From Rahnella woolbedingensis (GTDB taxonomy: Bacteria > Pseudomonadota > Gammaproteobacteria > Enterobacterales > Enterobacteriaceae), in contig NZ_RAHH01000006.1 in assembly GCF_003602095.1 (NCBI RefSeq), forward strand, positions 124,001-188,000: a DNA stretch of 64,000 nucleotides. Direction: 5' to 3'. Positions 1 to 10,809 of this stretch are shown one piece after another (position 1 is the stretch's first letter; each line of letters starts with the position of its first letter). A program made the position numbers and the translations under genes. The notes beneath the pieces were generated by a model that ran no database searches, had not been told where the DNA came from, and worked only from the letters and a program-made list of their open reading frames with translations.

Positions 1-932
1 CACGTCTGTCCGACATCCTGCGCGTGATAGCGCGTACCGACGAGTGCATCGGCTAAAGCCAGTAACGGTGCAGGGTTCAGGCTGTCAGTGAAAATCTGCG
101 CGCGGCTGATGCTGCCTTTTTCAACGTCAAAGTGGATATCCACACCGCCCCAGACAAAACGTTCATTCAGCAGATGGCTGAACGCGGGTGCCTTGCCAAA
201 ATTCCATTCCCAGCTGCTTTGCTTGGTAAATCGCTCCGGGAAGCCCGGAATATCAGGGAAAACATCCGGCGAGATAATTTCCGGTTCCACACCCGCACCG
301 TACCAGTCAAAGAACGCGGCAGTGACGGCTTCGCAGATTTGCTCATGGTTAATCTCCGGCACAAATTCACTGAGATTTGCCACCCTTGAGCGCACTGACG
401 TAATTCCCTTTGCCTGCAGCTTCTTGATATCAGGATTGAGATAGTTTGCCAGACGGCTGAGGTCAGCGTTGAGCAGCAATGTGCCGTGATGAAAACCACG
501 GTCTGTCGTTTCACGATAGGCTGAACCGGAGATTTTCCGCTCCCCTTCTGCGGTCTGAACCACCAGATCGTTACGGCCGGAGGCGCTGGCTTCGATGCCT
601 AATCGTTTCAATGCATTGAGAATGATGTTGGTCGAGACACTTTTGTCATATTCCGGTTTGCCGGCCATGAACGTAAAGCAGGTATTTCCCAAATCATGAA
701 ACACCGCGCCACCGCCGCTGCTGCGACGTGCCAGGCGAATGCCGTCTTCTTCCATTCTTCGGGTATTACATTCTTTCCAGGGATTTTGCGCCTGCCCGAT
801 CACCACGGTTTCGGCATTACGCCACAGGAATAAAACCCGCTGAGTCGTCATTTCGCGGAAGATGCAATCTTCTACAGCCAGGTTAAACCAGGGATCATAA
901 GAATCGGAAAGTAATAGTCTGAGAGGTTTCAT
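1..932 (-). CDS. lplA: Lipoate-protein ligase A, 3' end cut by window
   Basis: LplA activates free lipoate to lipoyl-AMP and attaches it to lysines of lipoyl domains (2-oxoacid dehydrogenase E2 subunits, GcvH) in the cytoplasm. The frame opens at ATG 932 and is still open at base 1, giving 310 codons. The E. coli protein is about 338 residues, so roughly 28 C-terminal residues lie outside. Visible family motifs are the N-terminal [11 protein letters not shown] segment, the [15 protein letters not shown] loop (residues about 69-83) that binds lipoyl-AMP, and [15 protein letters not shown] near residue 147. It stands alone, 95 bp downstream of nlpC on the same strand. Confidence 0.95.
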   Translation of the reverse strand, partial: MKPLRLLLSDSYDPWFNLAVEDCIFREMTTQRVLFLWRNAETVVIGQAQNPWKECNTRRMEEDGIRLARRSSGGGAVFHDLGNTCFTFMAGKPEYDKSVSTNIILNALKRLGIEASASGRNDLVVQTAEGERKISGSAYRETTDRGFHHGTLLLNADLSRLANYLNPDIKKLQAKGITSVRSRVANLSEFVPEINHEQICEAVTAAFFDWYGAGVEPEIISPDVFPDIPGFPERFTKQSSWEWNFGKAPAFSHLLNERFVWGGVDIHFDVEKGSISRAQIFTDSLNPAPLLALADALVGTRYHAQDVGQT

Positions 933-1027
933 CGCATATTCATCCTGAATGAGTCTGCTCTGATAATAACAGCAAAAAACAGGATGAAATACGCAGTGAA
1001 ATCAGGGGGAATGGGGTTTATGCCGTA

Positions 1028-1507
1028 TCAGATACGGCGGGCCTGCCAGTAGACTTTGCGCCAGTAGACATTATCGAGCGAAGAGCGCGTAACGCCCTGA
1101 CTGGTCGAGGCGTGGATAAACTGGTCTGCGGTATCGTAAATTCCGACGTGCAAGCCGTTCTCACCGCCGCCGGTTTTAAAGAAAACCAGATCGCCGGGAA
1201 GCAGTTCATCACGGGAAACTTTCGTGCCGATTTTAGTCTGATCGACCGTGGTTCTTGGTAATACCACCCCAAAACGATCGCGATAAGTACGAAAGACAAA
1301 ACCGGAACAGTCGACACCGCTGGGCTGTAAACCGCCATAACGATAAGGTGCGCCGTGCCACTGACTGAGCTGGTCATTGAGCTCGGCAACAACGGTAATG
1401 GAATCAGCAAACCGGCCACTTGGCGGTGGAGCGTGGCTGCTGCAACCGTTAAGAATTAACGCGGCAACAGCCAGCAGGGAATACATGGATACGGACGACC
1501 AGCGCAT
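1028..1507 (-). CDS. nlpC: NlpC/P60 family lipoprotein NlpC
   Basis: Predicted outer-membrane or periplasmic NlpC/P60 cysteine peptidase of the peptidoglycan endopeptidase family, 159 aa. The ATG at 1507 is preferred over a start nine codons upstream because AAGGA lies just ahead and the protein then begins with a lipoprotein signal ending in the lipobox LNGC. The catalytic motifs are visible: the Cys in GVDCSGF, a His in NGLHVGIY and a His in FIHAS. The C-terminus SSLDNVYW...YWQARRI matches E. coli NlpC closely. In E. coli nlpC directly follows btuD; here the arn operon lies between them. Confidence 0.93.
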   Translation of the reverse strand: MRWSSVSMYSLLAVAALILNGCSSHAPPPSGRFADSITVVAELNDQLSQWHGAPYRYGGLQPSGVDCSGFVFRTYRDRFGVVLPRTTVDQTKIGTKVSRDELLPGDLVFFKTGGGENGLHVGIYDTADQFIHASTSQGVTRSSLDNVYWRKVYWQARRI

Positions 1508-1662
1508 AGTGCATTCCTTCCTCAATAGCGTCACGGCATCACCGGACCACGTAGGTTTGCGCGGGCCGGATAAGTCGCCGTTATCTAAGAACTAATAGAA
1601 TTTAGCGCTATTTTATCCGTCATCCAATCTTTTATGATGATTTTTATCGTTTCAGAATAAAT

Positions 1663-2052
1663 TTAATCGGGCTTTTTGGCCGGTTTGCTGTGAATCAGCC
1701 ACACACCGGACAAGATAAGTAAGCCGCCCACCGTTTTGGTTAAGCTGATGCTTTCATTGAACCAGGGCAATGTGACGGCCGCGATATACACCAGCGCATA
1801 GCTCAGACTGAGCAAGGTATATGCGCGGTTAAGCGGCAGATGCCGCAAGGCAAAAAACCAGCAGCCCATGGATAATACGTACCCGCATAACCCAAAAAAT
1901 ACCGCAATCAGCGCGCTTAAATGGCTAAGAATAAACGAGGTGTCAATGGCGGACAGAGCAATCCACGGGATCTGCACCACCCCCCATTTCATCAGCAACT
2001 GCGCTGTGGTCACCAGCACCACACTGGCTCCGCTCCACAGATAGCCTTTCAT
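1663..2052 (-). CDS. arnF: Undecaprenyl-phosphate-L-Ara4N flippase subunit ArnF
   Basis: Small EmrE-like (DMT/SMR) membrane protein, 129 aa, with four hydrophobic segments. ArnE and ArnF together are thought to flip undecaprenyl phosphate-4-amino-4-deoxy-L-arabinose across the inner membrane for use by ArnT. The ATG at 2052 (MKGYLWSG...) is chosen because it overlaps the arnE stop as ATGA and gives the family length. An open frame continues 17 codons upstream but inside arnE. It is the last gene of the arnBCADTEF operon. The C-terminal tail is short and basic (HSKPAKKPD). Confidence 0.93.
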   Translation of the reverse strand: MKGYLWSGASVVLVTTAQLLMKWGVVQIPWIALSAIDTSFILSHLSALIAVFFGLCGYVLSMGCWFFALRHLPLNRAYTLLSLSYALVYIAAVTLPWFNESISLTKTVGGLLILSGVWLIHSKPAKKPD

Positions 2053-2381
2053 AAGCTGATACTCATCAGTGCAATTCCGGACATGATTAACGCGACGCCA
2101 CACCAGTGGCGCCCGTCGACATATTCATGGAAAAACCAGCGGGCACACAAGGTGATCAGCACGAAATTCAGACTGAGCATGGGATACGCCAGACTCAGCG
2201 GCAGCAGCTGTAACACCCGCAGCCACAGCAGCATGCCGATGCCCAACAGCAGCACCGCCAGCCCCAGCCAGCGCAGCACGCGCGCCATTCCGTCAGCGGA
2301 CACCTGCGCGGCCTGCTTCTGACAAAGCTGACCGGCACAGGTAATCACACTGACCGCCAGAACCAGTAGGAGTCCGGTCAT
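2049..2381 (-). CDS. arnE: Undecaprenyl-phosphate-L-Ara4N flippase subunit ArnE
   Basis: 110-aa SMR/DMT-type membrane protein with four hydrophobic stretches, the partner of ArnF in flipping undecaprenyl-P-L-Ara4N to the periplasmic face. The start overlaps the arnT stop and the stop overlaps the arnF start, both as ATGA, so translation is likely coupled through the three genes. The conserved segment [19 protein letters not shown] carries the typical SMR proline and serine pattern. Confidence 0.93.
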   Translation of the reverse strand: MTGLLLVLAVSVITCAGQLCQKQAAQVSADGMARVLRWLGLAVLLLGIGMLLWLRVLQLLPLSLAYPMLSLNFVLITLCARWFFHEYVDGRHWCGVALIMSGIALMSISL

Positions 2382-4048
2382 GGAAGTTTTTTGTAGAACA
2401 GTATCGCCTGACGATCAAACTTCACTGTTTGGTCAGCCACTGGCAGGGTTGATTTTATTTGTGCGTTGCGGTCAAGCCTGAGGATCACGGATACATTTCC
2501 TTCCTGACGGGCTTTCTGCAACCATGCAGGGAACCCCGCCGCATCAATAAAGTTATCTTTGGCATCAGGATAACTTAATCCGTATTGCAGCTCGCCTTTT
2601 TCATCAAACATCAGAATATCACTGCGCTTTAGCGACCAGGCAACCGCAGTGGCCACCCCGACATTATCCGCCAGGATAAAACGACTGTCCTGCAACAGGT
2701 CGAAGTGCTGCTCTAAAAAGACCTGCGGTTGTTTGGAATCGATAATTTTCTGCGGAATGGCTTGTCCGACCAAAAGCGCAAATACCAGCGGGCAGACAGC
2801 GCCCCAGTACCAGCGTTTTTTCACATCGGTCAGAGACATCGCCCCTGCCAGCGCCCATACGGCAAAACACAGAATACCGATCAGAGCACGCGGTAATTCC
2901 GTGCGGGTAAAGACGGCTTTAACGTGGAACGGCAGAATGCCGGATATCACCAGCACTGCGACCGCCATCAGAACACCAAAGATGATGTTGATGACACCAT
3001 TCGCTTTCAGCGAGCGTAATTTACCTGACAGGCGGATCTGTTCGAGATGATCAGCCATCAGCAAGGCCATCGGCGCAAAGCACGGCAGAATGTAGGTCGG
3101 CAGTTTGCCTTTGGCGATGCTGAAGAAGATCAGCGGCATAATCGCCCAGCTCAGCAGGAAGAACAGCTCCGGACGCATAACCCGTTTCGTCCAGCCTTCG
3201 CGCAATGCGCCCGGCAGCAGACCGAGCCACGGCAGAGCGCCCAATAAGAGCACCGGCAGATAGAACCAGAACGGCGCTTTATGCTGTGCATCCGCTTCGG
3301 CAAATCGCTGAATATGTTCGACCCAGAAGAAGTAATTCCAGAAATCAGGTTCATGTCGCGCAATTGCCAGTACCCACGGCAAACTCAGCACCACGGCGCT
3401 CAGAACCGCCAGCGGCCCCCAGCCAAAGAGAGTGTTGAAACGTTTTTCGCGCCAGACAATCGGCAGAACCGCAATCACCGGCAGCGCCAGCGCCAGGAAA
3501 CCTTTGGTCATAAAGCCCATACCGCAGGCCAGTCCCAGTGCTATCCAGCTCAGGGCTTTTTGCGGTGTCCGTGAAATCCGCAGGCAGAACCAGCTCGCCA
3601 CCATGGCCGCCGTCATCCACAGGGTGATCATCGGATCCAGAACGCTGTAAGTGCCGATACTGAACACCAGCGTGCTGGAAAGGTAGATAAGCGCGGCGAT
3701 GTAAGCAGTCTGACGATTACGCCACATCAGATTGGCCAGCCAGAACACCAGAATGGCGCTCAGCATCGTGCTAAATACAGAACCAAAACGCACCGCAAAG
3801 TTACTTTCACCAAAAATCATCTGGCTGATATTGTTAAACCAGTAACCGGCTACCGGTTTTTCAAAGTAACGCAATCCGAGAAGATGAGGCACAACCCAGT
3901 CGCCGCGCTGAAGCATTTCGCGGCTGATTTCGGCATAACGGGTTTCATCAGGTTGCCACAACAGGCGGGTATTAAGAGGAACAAGATAAACAAGCGCGAA
4001 GAACACCAGGATCAGGGTGCTCCATACGCCTTTAATTGTTTTCGACAT
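2378..4048 (-). CDS. arnT: Undecaprenyl phosphate-L-Ara4N:lipid A transferase ArnT
   Basis: Inner-membrane GT-C glycosyltransferase, 556 aa, which moves 4-amino-4-deoxy-L-arabinose from undecaprenyl phosphate to lipid A phosphates. This reduces negative charge and gives polymyxin resistance. There are about a dozen hydrophobic segments. The first periplasmic loop contains the acidic motif [15 protein letters not shown] expected at the active site, followed by [12 protein letters not shown]. The ATG at 4048 is preferred over an in-frame start 11 codons upstream because it overlaps the arnD stop (TGATG) and has AAGG in front. Confidence 0.95.
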   Translation of the reverse strand: MSKTIKGVWSTLILVFFALVYLVPLNTRLLWQPDETRYAEISREMLQRGDWVVPHLLGLRYFEKPVAGYWFNNISQMIFGESNFAVRFGSVFSTMLSAILVFWLANLMWRNRQTAYIAALIYLSSTLVFSIGTYSVLDPMITLWMTAAMVASWFCLRISRTPQKALSWIALGLACGMGFMTKGFLALALPVIAVLPIVWREKRFNTLFGWGPLAVLSAVVLSLPWVLAIARHEPDFWNYFFWVEHIQRFAEADAQHKAPFWFYLPVLLLGALPWLGLLPGALREGWTKRVMRPELFFLLSWAIMPLIFFSIAKGKLPTYILPCFAPMALLMADHLEQIRLSGKLRSLKANGVINIIFGVLMAVAVLVISGILPFHVKAVFTRTELPRALIGILCFAVWALAGAMSLTDVKKRWYWGAVCPLVFALLVGQAIPQKIIDSKQPQVFLEQHFDLLQDSRFILADNVGVATAVAWSLKRSDILMFDEKGELQYGLSYPDAKDNFIDAAGFPAWLQKARQEGNVSVILRLDRNAQIKSTLPVADQTVKFDRQAILFYKKLP

Positions 4049-4947
4049 CAGGAAAAACCTTCTTGCTGACAACCTAACCAACCTTCACGGCCAGGGAAAC
4101 TGGCGCGAACCACTTTGCCTTTCGGCAACGTACTGAGATCTTGCGGCAGCAAATCGCCCAGCGCACAAAACTGGATCCCCAGCGCAGCAGCACGGGTCAG
4201 TAACTCGTCAAATTGCGTTGCCAGCGACATCCCTTCCACTTCCGCGTGGATGGTATAAACCGGTACGCCGGTATCTTTGGCGATAGCATCAAGAATAAAA
4301 TCGTTAAAGTTATCCGCCGTAATTTCGCCGCCCGCCACTTCATCGTAAGTCGGTAATGTCACCGGAATTTGCACGGTTCCCAGGGTTCCATTTTCCAGCA
4401 CCGGCAGGAAAGGACGGGTTCCGCGGCAATCGCTGTTGTAATAAAAATGAAAACGCTCTTTCACTTCTATGACGCGCTCATCTGCACGCCAGCCCGCCAC
4501 CGCCGAACATTCGACGTCATGACCCAGGCTTTTTTCCAGCGCCTCCAGCCCCAGCCGGATTTGCTCTTCCAGCTGCTTCTCTGACCATTTACTCACTTTT
4601 GCCTGCCAGCCCTGATGATCCCAGGCGTGCAATCCCACTTCATGACCCCGTTTCGCGGTTTCTTTCATCAGATAACCGAGATCACGTGCGATAGGTTTAC
4701 CCGGCCAGGCGGTACCCGCCAGCAAGATATCCCAGCCGTAAAGAGAGGCAGCGTTAGAGCGCAGCATTTTCCACAGAAAGCGCGGTTTAAGCAGGCGCCA
4801 CAAGTGGCGCCCCATGTTATCCGGGCCAACGCTGAAGAAGAAACTGGCGGTAATTTTATGTTTTGCAAGGGTTTGCAGAAGCTGAGGGACACCCTCCCGG
4901 GTGCCGCTCCAGGTATCTACATCAATGCGCAGACCCACTTTCTTCAT
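4048..4947 (-). CDS. arnD: 4-deoxy-4-formamido-L-arabinose-phosphoundecaprenol deformylase ArnD
   Basis: NodB-type polysaccharide deacetylase family protein, 299 aa. It removes the formyl group from undecaprenyl-P-L-Ara4FN before flipping. The metal-binding motifs are seen: [10 protein letters not shown] near the N-terminus (catalytic and metal Asp) and [12 protein letters not shown] (His pair). [10 protein letters not shown] and [11 protein letters not shown] are also typical. ATG 4947 aligns with the E. coli start; a GTG three codons upstream (4956) is possible. The preceding arnA stop lies 13 bp upstream, the only real gap in the operon. Confidence 0.94.
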   Translation of the reverse strand: MKKVGLRIDVDTWSGTREGVPQLLQTLAKHKITASFFFSVGPDNMGRHLWRLLKPRFLWKMLRSNAASLYGWDILLAGTAWPGKPIARDLGYLMKETAKRGHEVGLHAWDHQGWQAKVSKWSEKQLEEQIRLGLEALEKSLGHDVECSAVAGWRADERVIEVKERFHFYYNSDCRGTRPFLPVLENGTLGTVQIPVTLPTYDEVAGGEITADNFNDFILDAIAKDTGVPVYTIHAEVEGMSLATQFDELLTRAAALGIQFCALGDLLPQDLSTLPKGKVVRASFPGREGWLGCQQEGFS

Positions 4948-4960
4948 GTGTGGCACCGTA

Positions 4961-6943
4961 TCAGGCTTTGTCAGCGTCAGGATTTACAGAACGCAGGAAG
5001 AAATCCAGCGTGTCGGCGACGGTTTTATCCATGCCAATTTCAGGTTTCCAGTCCAGCAGGCGACGGGCATTTTTGATGCTCGGCGTGCGGTGCTCAACGT
5101 CCTGATAGCCTTTACCGTAGTAAGTGCTGCTTTCGACCAGATTGAAACCGGCAAACGGCGGGAACTGGGCGCGAAGCGGGTGAGCTTCAAAGCTGCTCAG
5201 CAACATTTCCGCCAGCTGACGGATGCTCGCTTCGTTCGTCGGGTTACCAATGTTGATGATCTGACCGTTACACAGGTTGTCGCGGTTTTCGATGATGCGG
5301 AACAATGCTTCAATACCGTCGTTAATGTCAGTGAAGCAACGTTTCTGCTCGCCGCCATCGACCAGTTTGATCGGTGAACCTTCGACCAGATTCAGGATCA
5401 GCTGAGTGATCGCACGGGAACTGCCGATACGTGCAGCATCCAGGTTATCCAGACGTGGACCCATCCAGTTGAACGGACGGAACAGCGTGAATTTCAGGCC
5501 TTCTTTCTCGCCATATGCCCAGATAACACGGTCCAGCAGCTGTTTAGAAACAGAATAAATCCAGCGCTGTTTGTTGATCGGGCCGACGATCAGACGGGAA
5601 TGATCTTCATCGAATTCTTTGTCATCACACATACCGTAAACTTCAGACGTTGACGGGAAGATGATGCGTTTTTTGTATTTCACACAGTCGCGAACGATTT
5701 TCAGGTTTTCTTCGAAATCCAGTTCAAATACGCGCAGCGGGTTACGGGTGTATTCGATTGGCGTGGCGATGGCTACCAGCGGCAGAACGACATCACATTT
5801 TTTGATGTGATATTCGATCCACTCAGAATGGATGCTGATATCGCCTTCAACGAAGTGGAAATGCGGGTTATCCATGAAGCGGCTGACCGCATCAGAACTG
5901 ATATCCAGACCATAAATTTCATAACGGTCTTCACGCAGCAGACGTTCGCTCAGGTGGTTACCGATGAAACCGTTCACACCCAGAATAAGCACGCGGGTAC
6001 GGCGCTTCATCACGGCCGTGGGCAGCGTCGATACGCGCATGTCCGGCATAATGCCCAGTTCAAGCGCCAGACGGGAACCCTGGACATACAGGCCGTTTTC
6101 GCTCTGGCCCGCCAGGATTTCCAGTGCGCCTTCGCCACAGGCGATGGTCAGGGGATCAGAAGAAAGCACGGTGCCCGGTTGTTTGTCATGACGGGTATCC
6201 AGCGGACGTGCGCGCCAGATAGTCAGTTTACGCTGACCGAGGAATGAGAATGCACCCGGATAAGGTTCAGTCACAGCACGGATCAGGTTATTAATTTCAG
6301 TGGCAGATTTGTGCCAGTGAATTTCACCATCCGCAGCAGTACGACGGCCAAAATAAGTTGCCTGGGATTCGTCTTGCGCAGTCAGGGTAATTTTACCGGC
6401 TTTCATTTCTGGCAGAACATCGGTCAGAAGAGCTTTAGCGGCATCACGTACTTTAGCGTGCAGTTTGAGCGCAGTGTCATCAGCGGTAATAGCCACTTTG
6501 CGCTGACCCACGATATCACCCGCATCCGGGCGTTTAACCATTTTATGCAACGTAACGCCGGTTTCAGTTTCGCCATTCATCAGCGCCCAGTTAACCGGTG
6601 CGCGACCACGGTAGCGTGGCAGCAATGAACCGTGCAGGTTGAAACCGCCGCGTGGCGCCAGAGATAAAATCTCTTCGCTCAGCATGTTGCGATAGTAGAA
6701 AGAGAAAATAACATCAGGCTGCAAAGCACGGATGCGGTCGACCCACAATGGATGGTTAACATCTTCCGGTGCATAAACCGGCAGACTCAGTTCAGCGCCC
6801 TGACGGGCAACAGATGAAAAGAACTGGTTTTCATTCGGGGCATCAGTATGCGTAAAGACCGCCTGAACATCATAACCTGCGTCAACCAGAGCCTGTAAAC
6901 CAACACAACCTATATCATGGTAGGCAAATACAATCGCTTTCAT
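4961..6943 (-). CDS. arnA: Bifunctional UDP-L-Ara4N formyltransferase/UDP-glucuronate decarboxylase ArnA
   Basis: 660 aa, the same length as E. coli ArnA. The N-terminal formyltransferase domain (about 1-304) keeps the catalytic Asn102, His104 ([13 protein letters not shown]) and Asp140. The C-terminal short-chain dehydrogenase domain (about 315-660) has the nucleotide-binding [11 protein letters not shown] near 321-331, Ser433/Glu434 in STSEVYG and Arg619, and oxidatively decarboxylates UDP-glucuronate. The ATG at 6943 is chosen over a GTG one codon upstream; it overlaps the arnC stop as TGATG. The protein acts in the cytoplasm, before and after ArnB in the pathway. Confidence 0.97.
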   Translation of the reverse strand: MKAIVFAYHDIGCVGLQALVDAGYDVQAVFTHTDAPNENQFFSSVARQGAELSLPVYAPEDVNHPLWVDRIRALQPDVIFSFYYRNMLSEEILSLAPRGGFNLHGSLLPRYRGRAPVNWALMNGETETGVTLHKMVKRPDAGDIVGQRKVAITADDTALKLHAKVRDAAKALLTDVLPEMKAGKITLTAQDESQATYFGRRTAADGEIHWHKSATEINNLIRAVTEPYPGAFSFLGQRKLTIWRARPLDTRHDKQPGTVLSSDPLTIACGEGALEILAGQSENGLYVQGSRLALELGIMPDMRVSTLPTAVMKRRTRVLILGVNGFIGNHLSERLLREDRYEIYGLDISSDAVSRFMDNPHFHFVEGDISIHSEWIEYHIKKCDVVLPLVAIATPIEYTRNPLRVFELDFEENLKIVRDCVKYKKRIIFPSTSEVYGMCDDKEFDEDHSRLIVGPINKQRWIYSVSKQLLDRVIWAYGEKEGLKFTLFRPFNWMGPRLDNLDAARIGSSRAITQLILNLVEGSPIKLVDGGEQKRCFTDINDGIEALFRIIENRDNLCNGQIINIGNPTNEASIRQLAEMLLSSFEAHPLRAQFPPFAGFNLVESSTYYGKGYQDVEHRTPSIKNARRLLDWKPEIGMDKTVADTLDFFLRSVNPDADKA

Positions 6944-7923
6944 CACTCTTCTTCCTGACTGTTATCTTCGGAACGAACGCCGACGACTTTTTGAACGAAA
7001 TAACGGGGACGCGCGCGGACATCATTGTAGATACGCCCGATGTATTCACCGAGTAACCCCATGCCCACAAACTGCGCACCGATAAACATGAATAACAATG
7101 CAAATAACGTAAATACGCCATCCGCAGCCCAGGCAGGACCGTTGATGAGGCGCATCAAAATCAGAAACACCGCCAGCACAAAACCGAAGATGGCAATTGC
7201 ACTGCCCACCACGCTGAGCATTCTCAGTGGCGTCGTCGTCAGACAGGTGATCAGGTCATACATCAGGTTGATGAGTTTCATCAGGCTGTATTTGGAATCA
7301 CCGAATTCGCGCTCAGAGTGCTGAACCGGGATCTCAATCGTTTTGCGCGCGAAGGTGTTCGCCAGAATCGGAATAAAGGTGCTGCGCTCATGACAATGCA
7401 GCATGGCTTCGATAATGTGGCGGCGGTAAGCACGCAACATGCAACCGTAATCACCCATCGATTTACCGGTGGCGCGCTGGATCATCATGTTGATCATTTT
7501 CGATGCTGATTTACGGAACCAGGAATCGCGGCGGTTAGCACGCACGGTACCGACAACGTCATAGCCTTCATCGGCGGTGGCGACCAGACGTGGGATTTCT
7601 TCCGGCGGGTTTTGCAGGTCAGCATCAAGCGTAATAACCAGATCACCGGACACATGGCTGAAACCAGCCATAATGGCCGAATGCTGGCCGTAGTTGCGGT
7701 TGAGTAAAACAGCAATAACATGGCTGTCCGGTTGTTCCGCAGCGGCAGTGAGCATGTCACCGGAGCTATCAGAACTGCCGTCATCCACCAGAATGATTTC
7801 GTATTGTTGGGTTAATTGCTTACAGGCTGCCTGCGTACGGGATAACAACGCCGGCAAGCTTTCTTCTTCGTTGTAGACCGGGATAACTACCGAGACTTTA
7901 CGAATGGGTTCGTATTGCGCCAC
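6943..7923 (-). CDS. arnC: Undecaprenyl-phosphate 4-deoxy-4-formamido-L-arabinose transferase ArnC
   Basis: 326-aa GT2 glycosyltransferase which joins UDP-L-Ara4FN to undecaprenyl phosphate on the cytoplasmic face. The GT2 domain shows [13 protein letters not shown], the [10 protein letters not shown] region and the [11 protein letters not shown] metal-binding motif. Two C-terminal transmembrane segments follow (about 235-257 and 270-292). The start is a GTG that overlaps the arnB stop by one base (TAGTG), which indicates translational coupling. Confidence 0.95.
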   Translation of the reverse strand: MAQYEPIRKVSVVIPVYNEEESLPALLSRTQAACKQLTQQYEIILVDDGSSDSSGDMLTAAAEQPDSHVIAVLLNRNYGQHSAIMAGFSHVSGDLVITLDADLQNPPEEIPRLVATADEGYDVVGTVRANRRDSWFRKSASKMINMMIQRATGKSMGDYGCMLRAYRRHIIEAMLHCHERSTFIPILANTFARKTIEIPVQHSEREFGDSKYSLMKLINLMYDLITCLTTTPLRMLSVVGSAIAIFGFVLAVFLILMRLINGPAWAADGVFTLFALLFMFIGAQFVGMGLLGEYIGRIYNDVRARPRYFVQKVVGVRSEDNSQEEE

Positions 7924-9065
7924 TACTGCGCCTCCAGAAGGGAAAAAAGAGCCGCGACAACACGGTCCACATCGCTGTCCTGCATATCAGGAAACAGCGG
8001 CAGGCTGCACAAACGTGCCGAGTTCCATTCACTGTTTGGCAGACTCAGGTGTGGATAACGTTCGCGGTAATATTTTTGAGTATGAGCTGCGCGGAAATGC
8101 AAACCGGTTCCGATCCCCTGCTCTTTCAGGCGTTCCATCAGAGCATCACGGCTGATACCGCAACGCTCTTCATCCACACGGATCATGAATAAATGCCAGG
8201 CATGGAGGTGCGGGTAAGCCGGTACATTCATTGGCAGATAAGGTGAACCCTGTAATTTATCGAGATACCGCTGTGCCAGTTCGGTACGACGCGCATTGAT
8301 TTCATGCAGGCGCTTAAGCTGGACGACCGCGATAGAGGCGTGAATGTCAGACAGATTGTATTTAAAACCGGGCTCGACCACTTCAGCCTGCGGTTTGCGC
8401 CCGAGAACCTGCCGATCAAATGCATCAACGGCCAGACCGTGGAATTTCAACGCGCGAACTCGATTCGCCAGTTCGTCGTCATCCGTAGCAATCAGGCCAC
8501 CTTCGGCGCAGGTCATATTTTTAATTGCGTGGAAGGAGAAGATTGCCGTTCCCTGCGCGCCAATCCAGCGATCGCGGTAACGGGTGCCTGCCGCGTGCGC
8601 AGCATCTTCCACGACCGGAATTCCGTGTTCATCAGCGACAGCGTAAATCGGGTCAAGATCTAAAGGCGCGCCCGCGTAATGCACCGGGATAATCGCTTTC
8701 GTTTTTGGCGTGATGGCGGCAGCAATGGCTTGTGCACTGACCATCAGGGTATCCGGGTCAACGTCAATCATGACCGGTTCTGCGCCCAGCAGAACAATCA
8801 TATTGATCGTTGAAACCCAGGTCTGGGAAGGGGTAATGACTTCATCGCCGGGGCCGATGCCCAGCGCCATCAACGTGACATGCATGCCACCGGTTGCGGA
8901 ACTGACTGCGATAGCATGTTTACAACCGAAAGCGGCGGAGAAATCCTGTTCCAGCTGGTTTGTTTGTGGTCCGGTGGTTATCCACCCGGAGCGCAAAACC
9001 TGTCCCACAGCCGCTATCTCTTCTTCGCCCATAGACGGACGGGAGAAAGGCAAAAAGTTTTCCAT
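7923..9065 (-). CDS. arnB: UDP-4-amino-4-deoxy-L-arabinose aminotransferase ArnB
   Basis: 380-aa PLP-dependent sugar aminotransferase (DegT/DnrJ/EryC1 family). It converts UDP-Ara4O from the ArnA dehydrogenase domain to UDP-L-Ara4N with glutamate as donor. The PLP lysine is Lys182 in [26 protein letters not shown] holds the ring-stacking Asp. It is the first gene of the operon, and a regulatory region with PhoP-like and PmrA-like sites lies about 100 bp upstream. Confidence 0.95.
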   Translation of the reverse strand: MENFLPFSRPSMGEEEIAAVGQVLRSGWITTGPQTNQLEQDFSAAFGCKHAIAVSSATGGMHVTLMALGIGPGDEVITPSQTWVSTINMIVLLGAEPVMIDVDPDTLMVSAQAIAAAITPKTKAIIPVHYAGAPLDLDPIYAVADEHGIPVVEDAAHAAGTRYRDRWIGAQGTAIFSFHAIKNMTCAEGGLIATDDDELANRVRALKFHGLAVDAFDRQVLGRKPQAEVVEPGFKYNLSDIHASIAVVQLKRLHEINARRTELAQRYLDKLQGSPYLPMNVPAYPHLHAWHLFMIRVDEERCGISRDALMERLKEQGIGTGLHFRAAHTQKYYRERYPHLSLPNSEWNSARLCSLPLFPDMQDSDVDRVVAALFSLLEAQ

Positions 9066-9163
9066 TACGCTATCCCGAAAGGTAATTAATTGATGCCAAC
9101 TTTAGACCGTATTTATTTAACAACAGGTAAACACTGTCATGAATTTATGAATCTTATGATGTC

Positions 9164-9188
9164 GGTTTAATCTTAATTTAACCTTAAG
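9164..9188 (-). promoter_or_regulatory. Overlapping PmrA (BasR) and PhoP box-like sites upstream of arnB
   Basis: On the + strand, CTTAAT-N5-CTTAAG occupies 9172-9188, an almost perfect match to the PmrA direct repeat YTTAAK-N5-YTTAAK. Overlapping it, GGTTTA-N5-AATTTA at 9164-9180 resembles a PhoP box. Both lie about 100-120 bp before the arnB ATG, and CATAAG (9153-9158, minus strand) is a possible -10. Dual control of this operon by PhoP and PmrA is known from Yersinia; binding here is inferred from sequence only. Confidence 0.65.
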
Positions 9189-9419
9189 GATTTTCCAGTT
9201 ATGTGAAGTTAAATAGAAACTAAACCAGAAGAAAATAAATAATAGTGATTAGTAAAATTCCTTTTAAAACAATGCATTGAATTCATCGCCATAGCATGCT
9301 AAAAAATGAACTTTATTGGGTCTTGGGAAATATTGTTCTTTTTATGAACAGGCAGAGACCGGTCATAAACCTAACAGCTGATAATAAAATAATTACACCT
9401 CTATCCATTAAATTTCGCG
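9189..9419. other. AT-rich spacer between arnB promoter and btuD, no gene seen
   Basis: AT-rich DNA between the arn control region and the end of btuD. An open frame starting at 9296 on the + strand runs into the antisense of btuD and has no family resemblance, so it is not called. No terminator with a clear T-run was found after btuD. Confidence 0.5.
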
Positions 9420-10187
9420 TTACGTCATCGCGGCCATTATCCACTGACGACCTGCCAACTCATATCCCTGAAATGCCACCTTATAAACCGCAGAAAGTGT
9501 TTCAGGCTGCATAACATCAGAGCATTTCCCCGTCTTAACGACTTCACACGCCGACATCAGCCAGACCTCATGCGCATAATGCAAAGTATGATTGAGATCG
9601 TGATCACTCATCACCACTGAACGCCCTGCTCCACAGTACTCCGTGAGTAACTGGTCCAGCGCCTGCTGCTGCGCCACGTCCAGACTGTTCATCGGTTCAT
9701 CGAGAAACAACAGCCGGCTGTCCGGATTCACATCAGGCCATACCTGCAATAAGACAGCGGCCAGCCTGACCCTCTGCCATTCACCACCAGAAAGATGCGT
9801 GACGGGACGGGCAAGCTTATCGCTCAGATGTAAAGCGGAACACAAACGGGAAATCGTGCGTTCCAGCACAACAGGATCGGAGTTTTGCGGCTGATGAAGT
9901 GACAGATATTGAAAGACCGGCATCAGCGATGCCGGTGTCAGCTGCTGGCAAAGCCAGGCGCGCAGTCGGGCCAGACGCGGGCCCGGCAACTCCGCCAGCC
10001 TTTGTCCGTCTATAAAGACGTCACCTTTTCCGCCCGACATTCCTGCCAGCCGGTTCAGTAATGTGCTCTTCCCTGCCCCGTTTGGCCCGATAAGATGTAT
10101 CCGGCTTCCGGGCGCGATATGCGAACTAAACGCCTGAAGGCGACCTTCAACCGCAATTTCGCGACATTCCAGCATCGGTGCTTCCAT
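9420..10187 (-). CDS. btuD: Vitamin B12 ABC transporter ATP-binding protein BtuD
   Basis: ATPase of the BtuCDF cobalamin importer, 255 aa. Walker A is GPNGAGKST near residues 34-42, the signature is LSGGEWQRVRLA, Walker B is RLLFLDEPMNSLD, and the switch His is in VVMSDHDLNHT. It sits 7 bp after btuE. Together with btuC upstream it forms the membrane/ATPase core; the periplasmic BtuF is not in the window. The C-terminal part is typical for BtuD (about 249 aa in E. coli). Confidence 0.95.
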   Translation of the reverse strand: MEAPMLECREIAVEGRLQAFSSHIAPGSRIHLIGPNGAGKSTLLNRLAGMSGGKGDVFIDGQRLAELPGPRLARLRAWLCQQLTPASLMPVFQYLSLHQPQNSDPVVLERTISRLCSALHLSDKLARPVTHLSGGEWQRVRLAAVLLQVWPDVNPDSRLLFLDEPMNSLDVAQQQALDQLLTEYCGAGRSVVMSDHDLNHTLHYAHEVWLMSACEVVKTGKCSDVMQPETLSAVYKVAFQGYELAGRQWIMAAMT

Positions 10188-10194
10188 GACTGTA

Positions 10195-10746
10195 TTATTT
10201 CGCCAGTGCGGCTTTGATCGTTTCCATCAGGATAGGATCTTCCGGCGTCATGTCCGGTGCAAACCGCTGCACTACAGTGCCGTCACGGCCGATAAGGAAT
10301 TTTTCGAAGTTCCATAAAATGTCATCGGGTTTTAAAGGCTGACGACCTTTGCTCGCCAGACGCTCGTAGAACGCACTGTCTTCCGGTTTTACCGCAGCAG
10401 GACAGGCAGCAATCATCGCAGAATACAGCGGATGGCGGTTTTCGCCATTGACGTTGATTTTGCTGAACATCGGGAATTTCACGCCAAAGTTCGTGGTACA
10501 GAAGGTTTTAATTTCATCTTCAGTACCCGGTTCCTGCGCACCAAACTCATTACAAGGGAAGCCAAGAACCTCAAATCCCTGGTCATGCCAGGCCTGATAA
10601 ATATTTTCCAGGCTTTCATACTGCTTCGTCAGGCCACATTGCGACGCTACGTTAACGACCAGCAAAACAGAACCTTTATAAGCATTCAGCGTTGTGGTTT
10701 CGCCATCAATGGTTTTCAGGGAGATGTCAAAAATGTCATTACTCAT
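10195..10746 (-). CDS. btuE: Glutathione/thioredoxin peroxidase BtuE
   Basis: 183-aa non-selenium glutathione peroxidase-family protein which reduces peroxides using thioredoxin or glutathione. The peroxidatic Cys37 lies in NVASQCGLT. The conserved Gln/Trp positions are in FPCNEFGAQEPG and LWNFEKFLIGRDG. There is no signal peptide, so it should be cytoplasmic or cross the membrane by an unseen route. Despite the name it is not required for B12 import; it is simply conserved between btuC and btuD. Confidence 0.95.
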   Translation of the reverse strand: MSNDIFDISLKTIDGETTTLNAYKGSVLLVVNVASQCGLTKQYESLENIYQAWHDQGFEVLGFPCNEFGAQEPGTEDEIKTFCTTNFGVKFPMFSKINVNGENRHPLYSAMIAACPAAVKPEDSAFYERLASKGRQPLKPDDILWNFEKFLIGRDGTVVQRFAPDMTPEDPILMETIKAALAK

Positions 10747-10809
10747 CGTTTTTATCCTGATAGTTGCAGGTTAGGTAAAGGGAGAGCATAGCCGACCCGC
10801 CCTAAATAA

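Noticed and set aside
2649-3650. Several frames antisense to arnT
   Set aside because: Antisense shadows of a well-supported gene, rich in Arg/Pro/Gln, with no motif.
9296-9514. 72-aa + strand frame beside btuD
   Set aside because: Half of it is antisense to btuD, it has no ribosome site and no family likeness.
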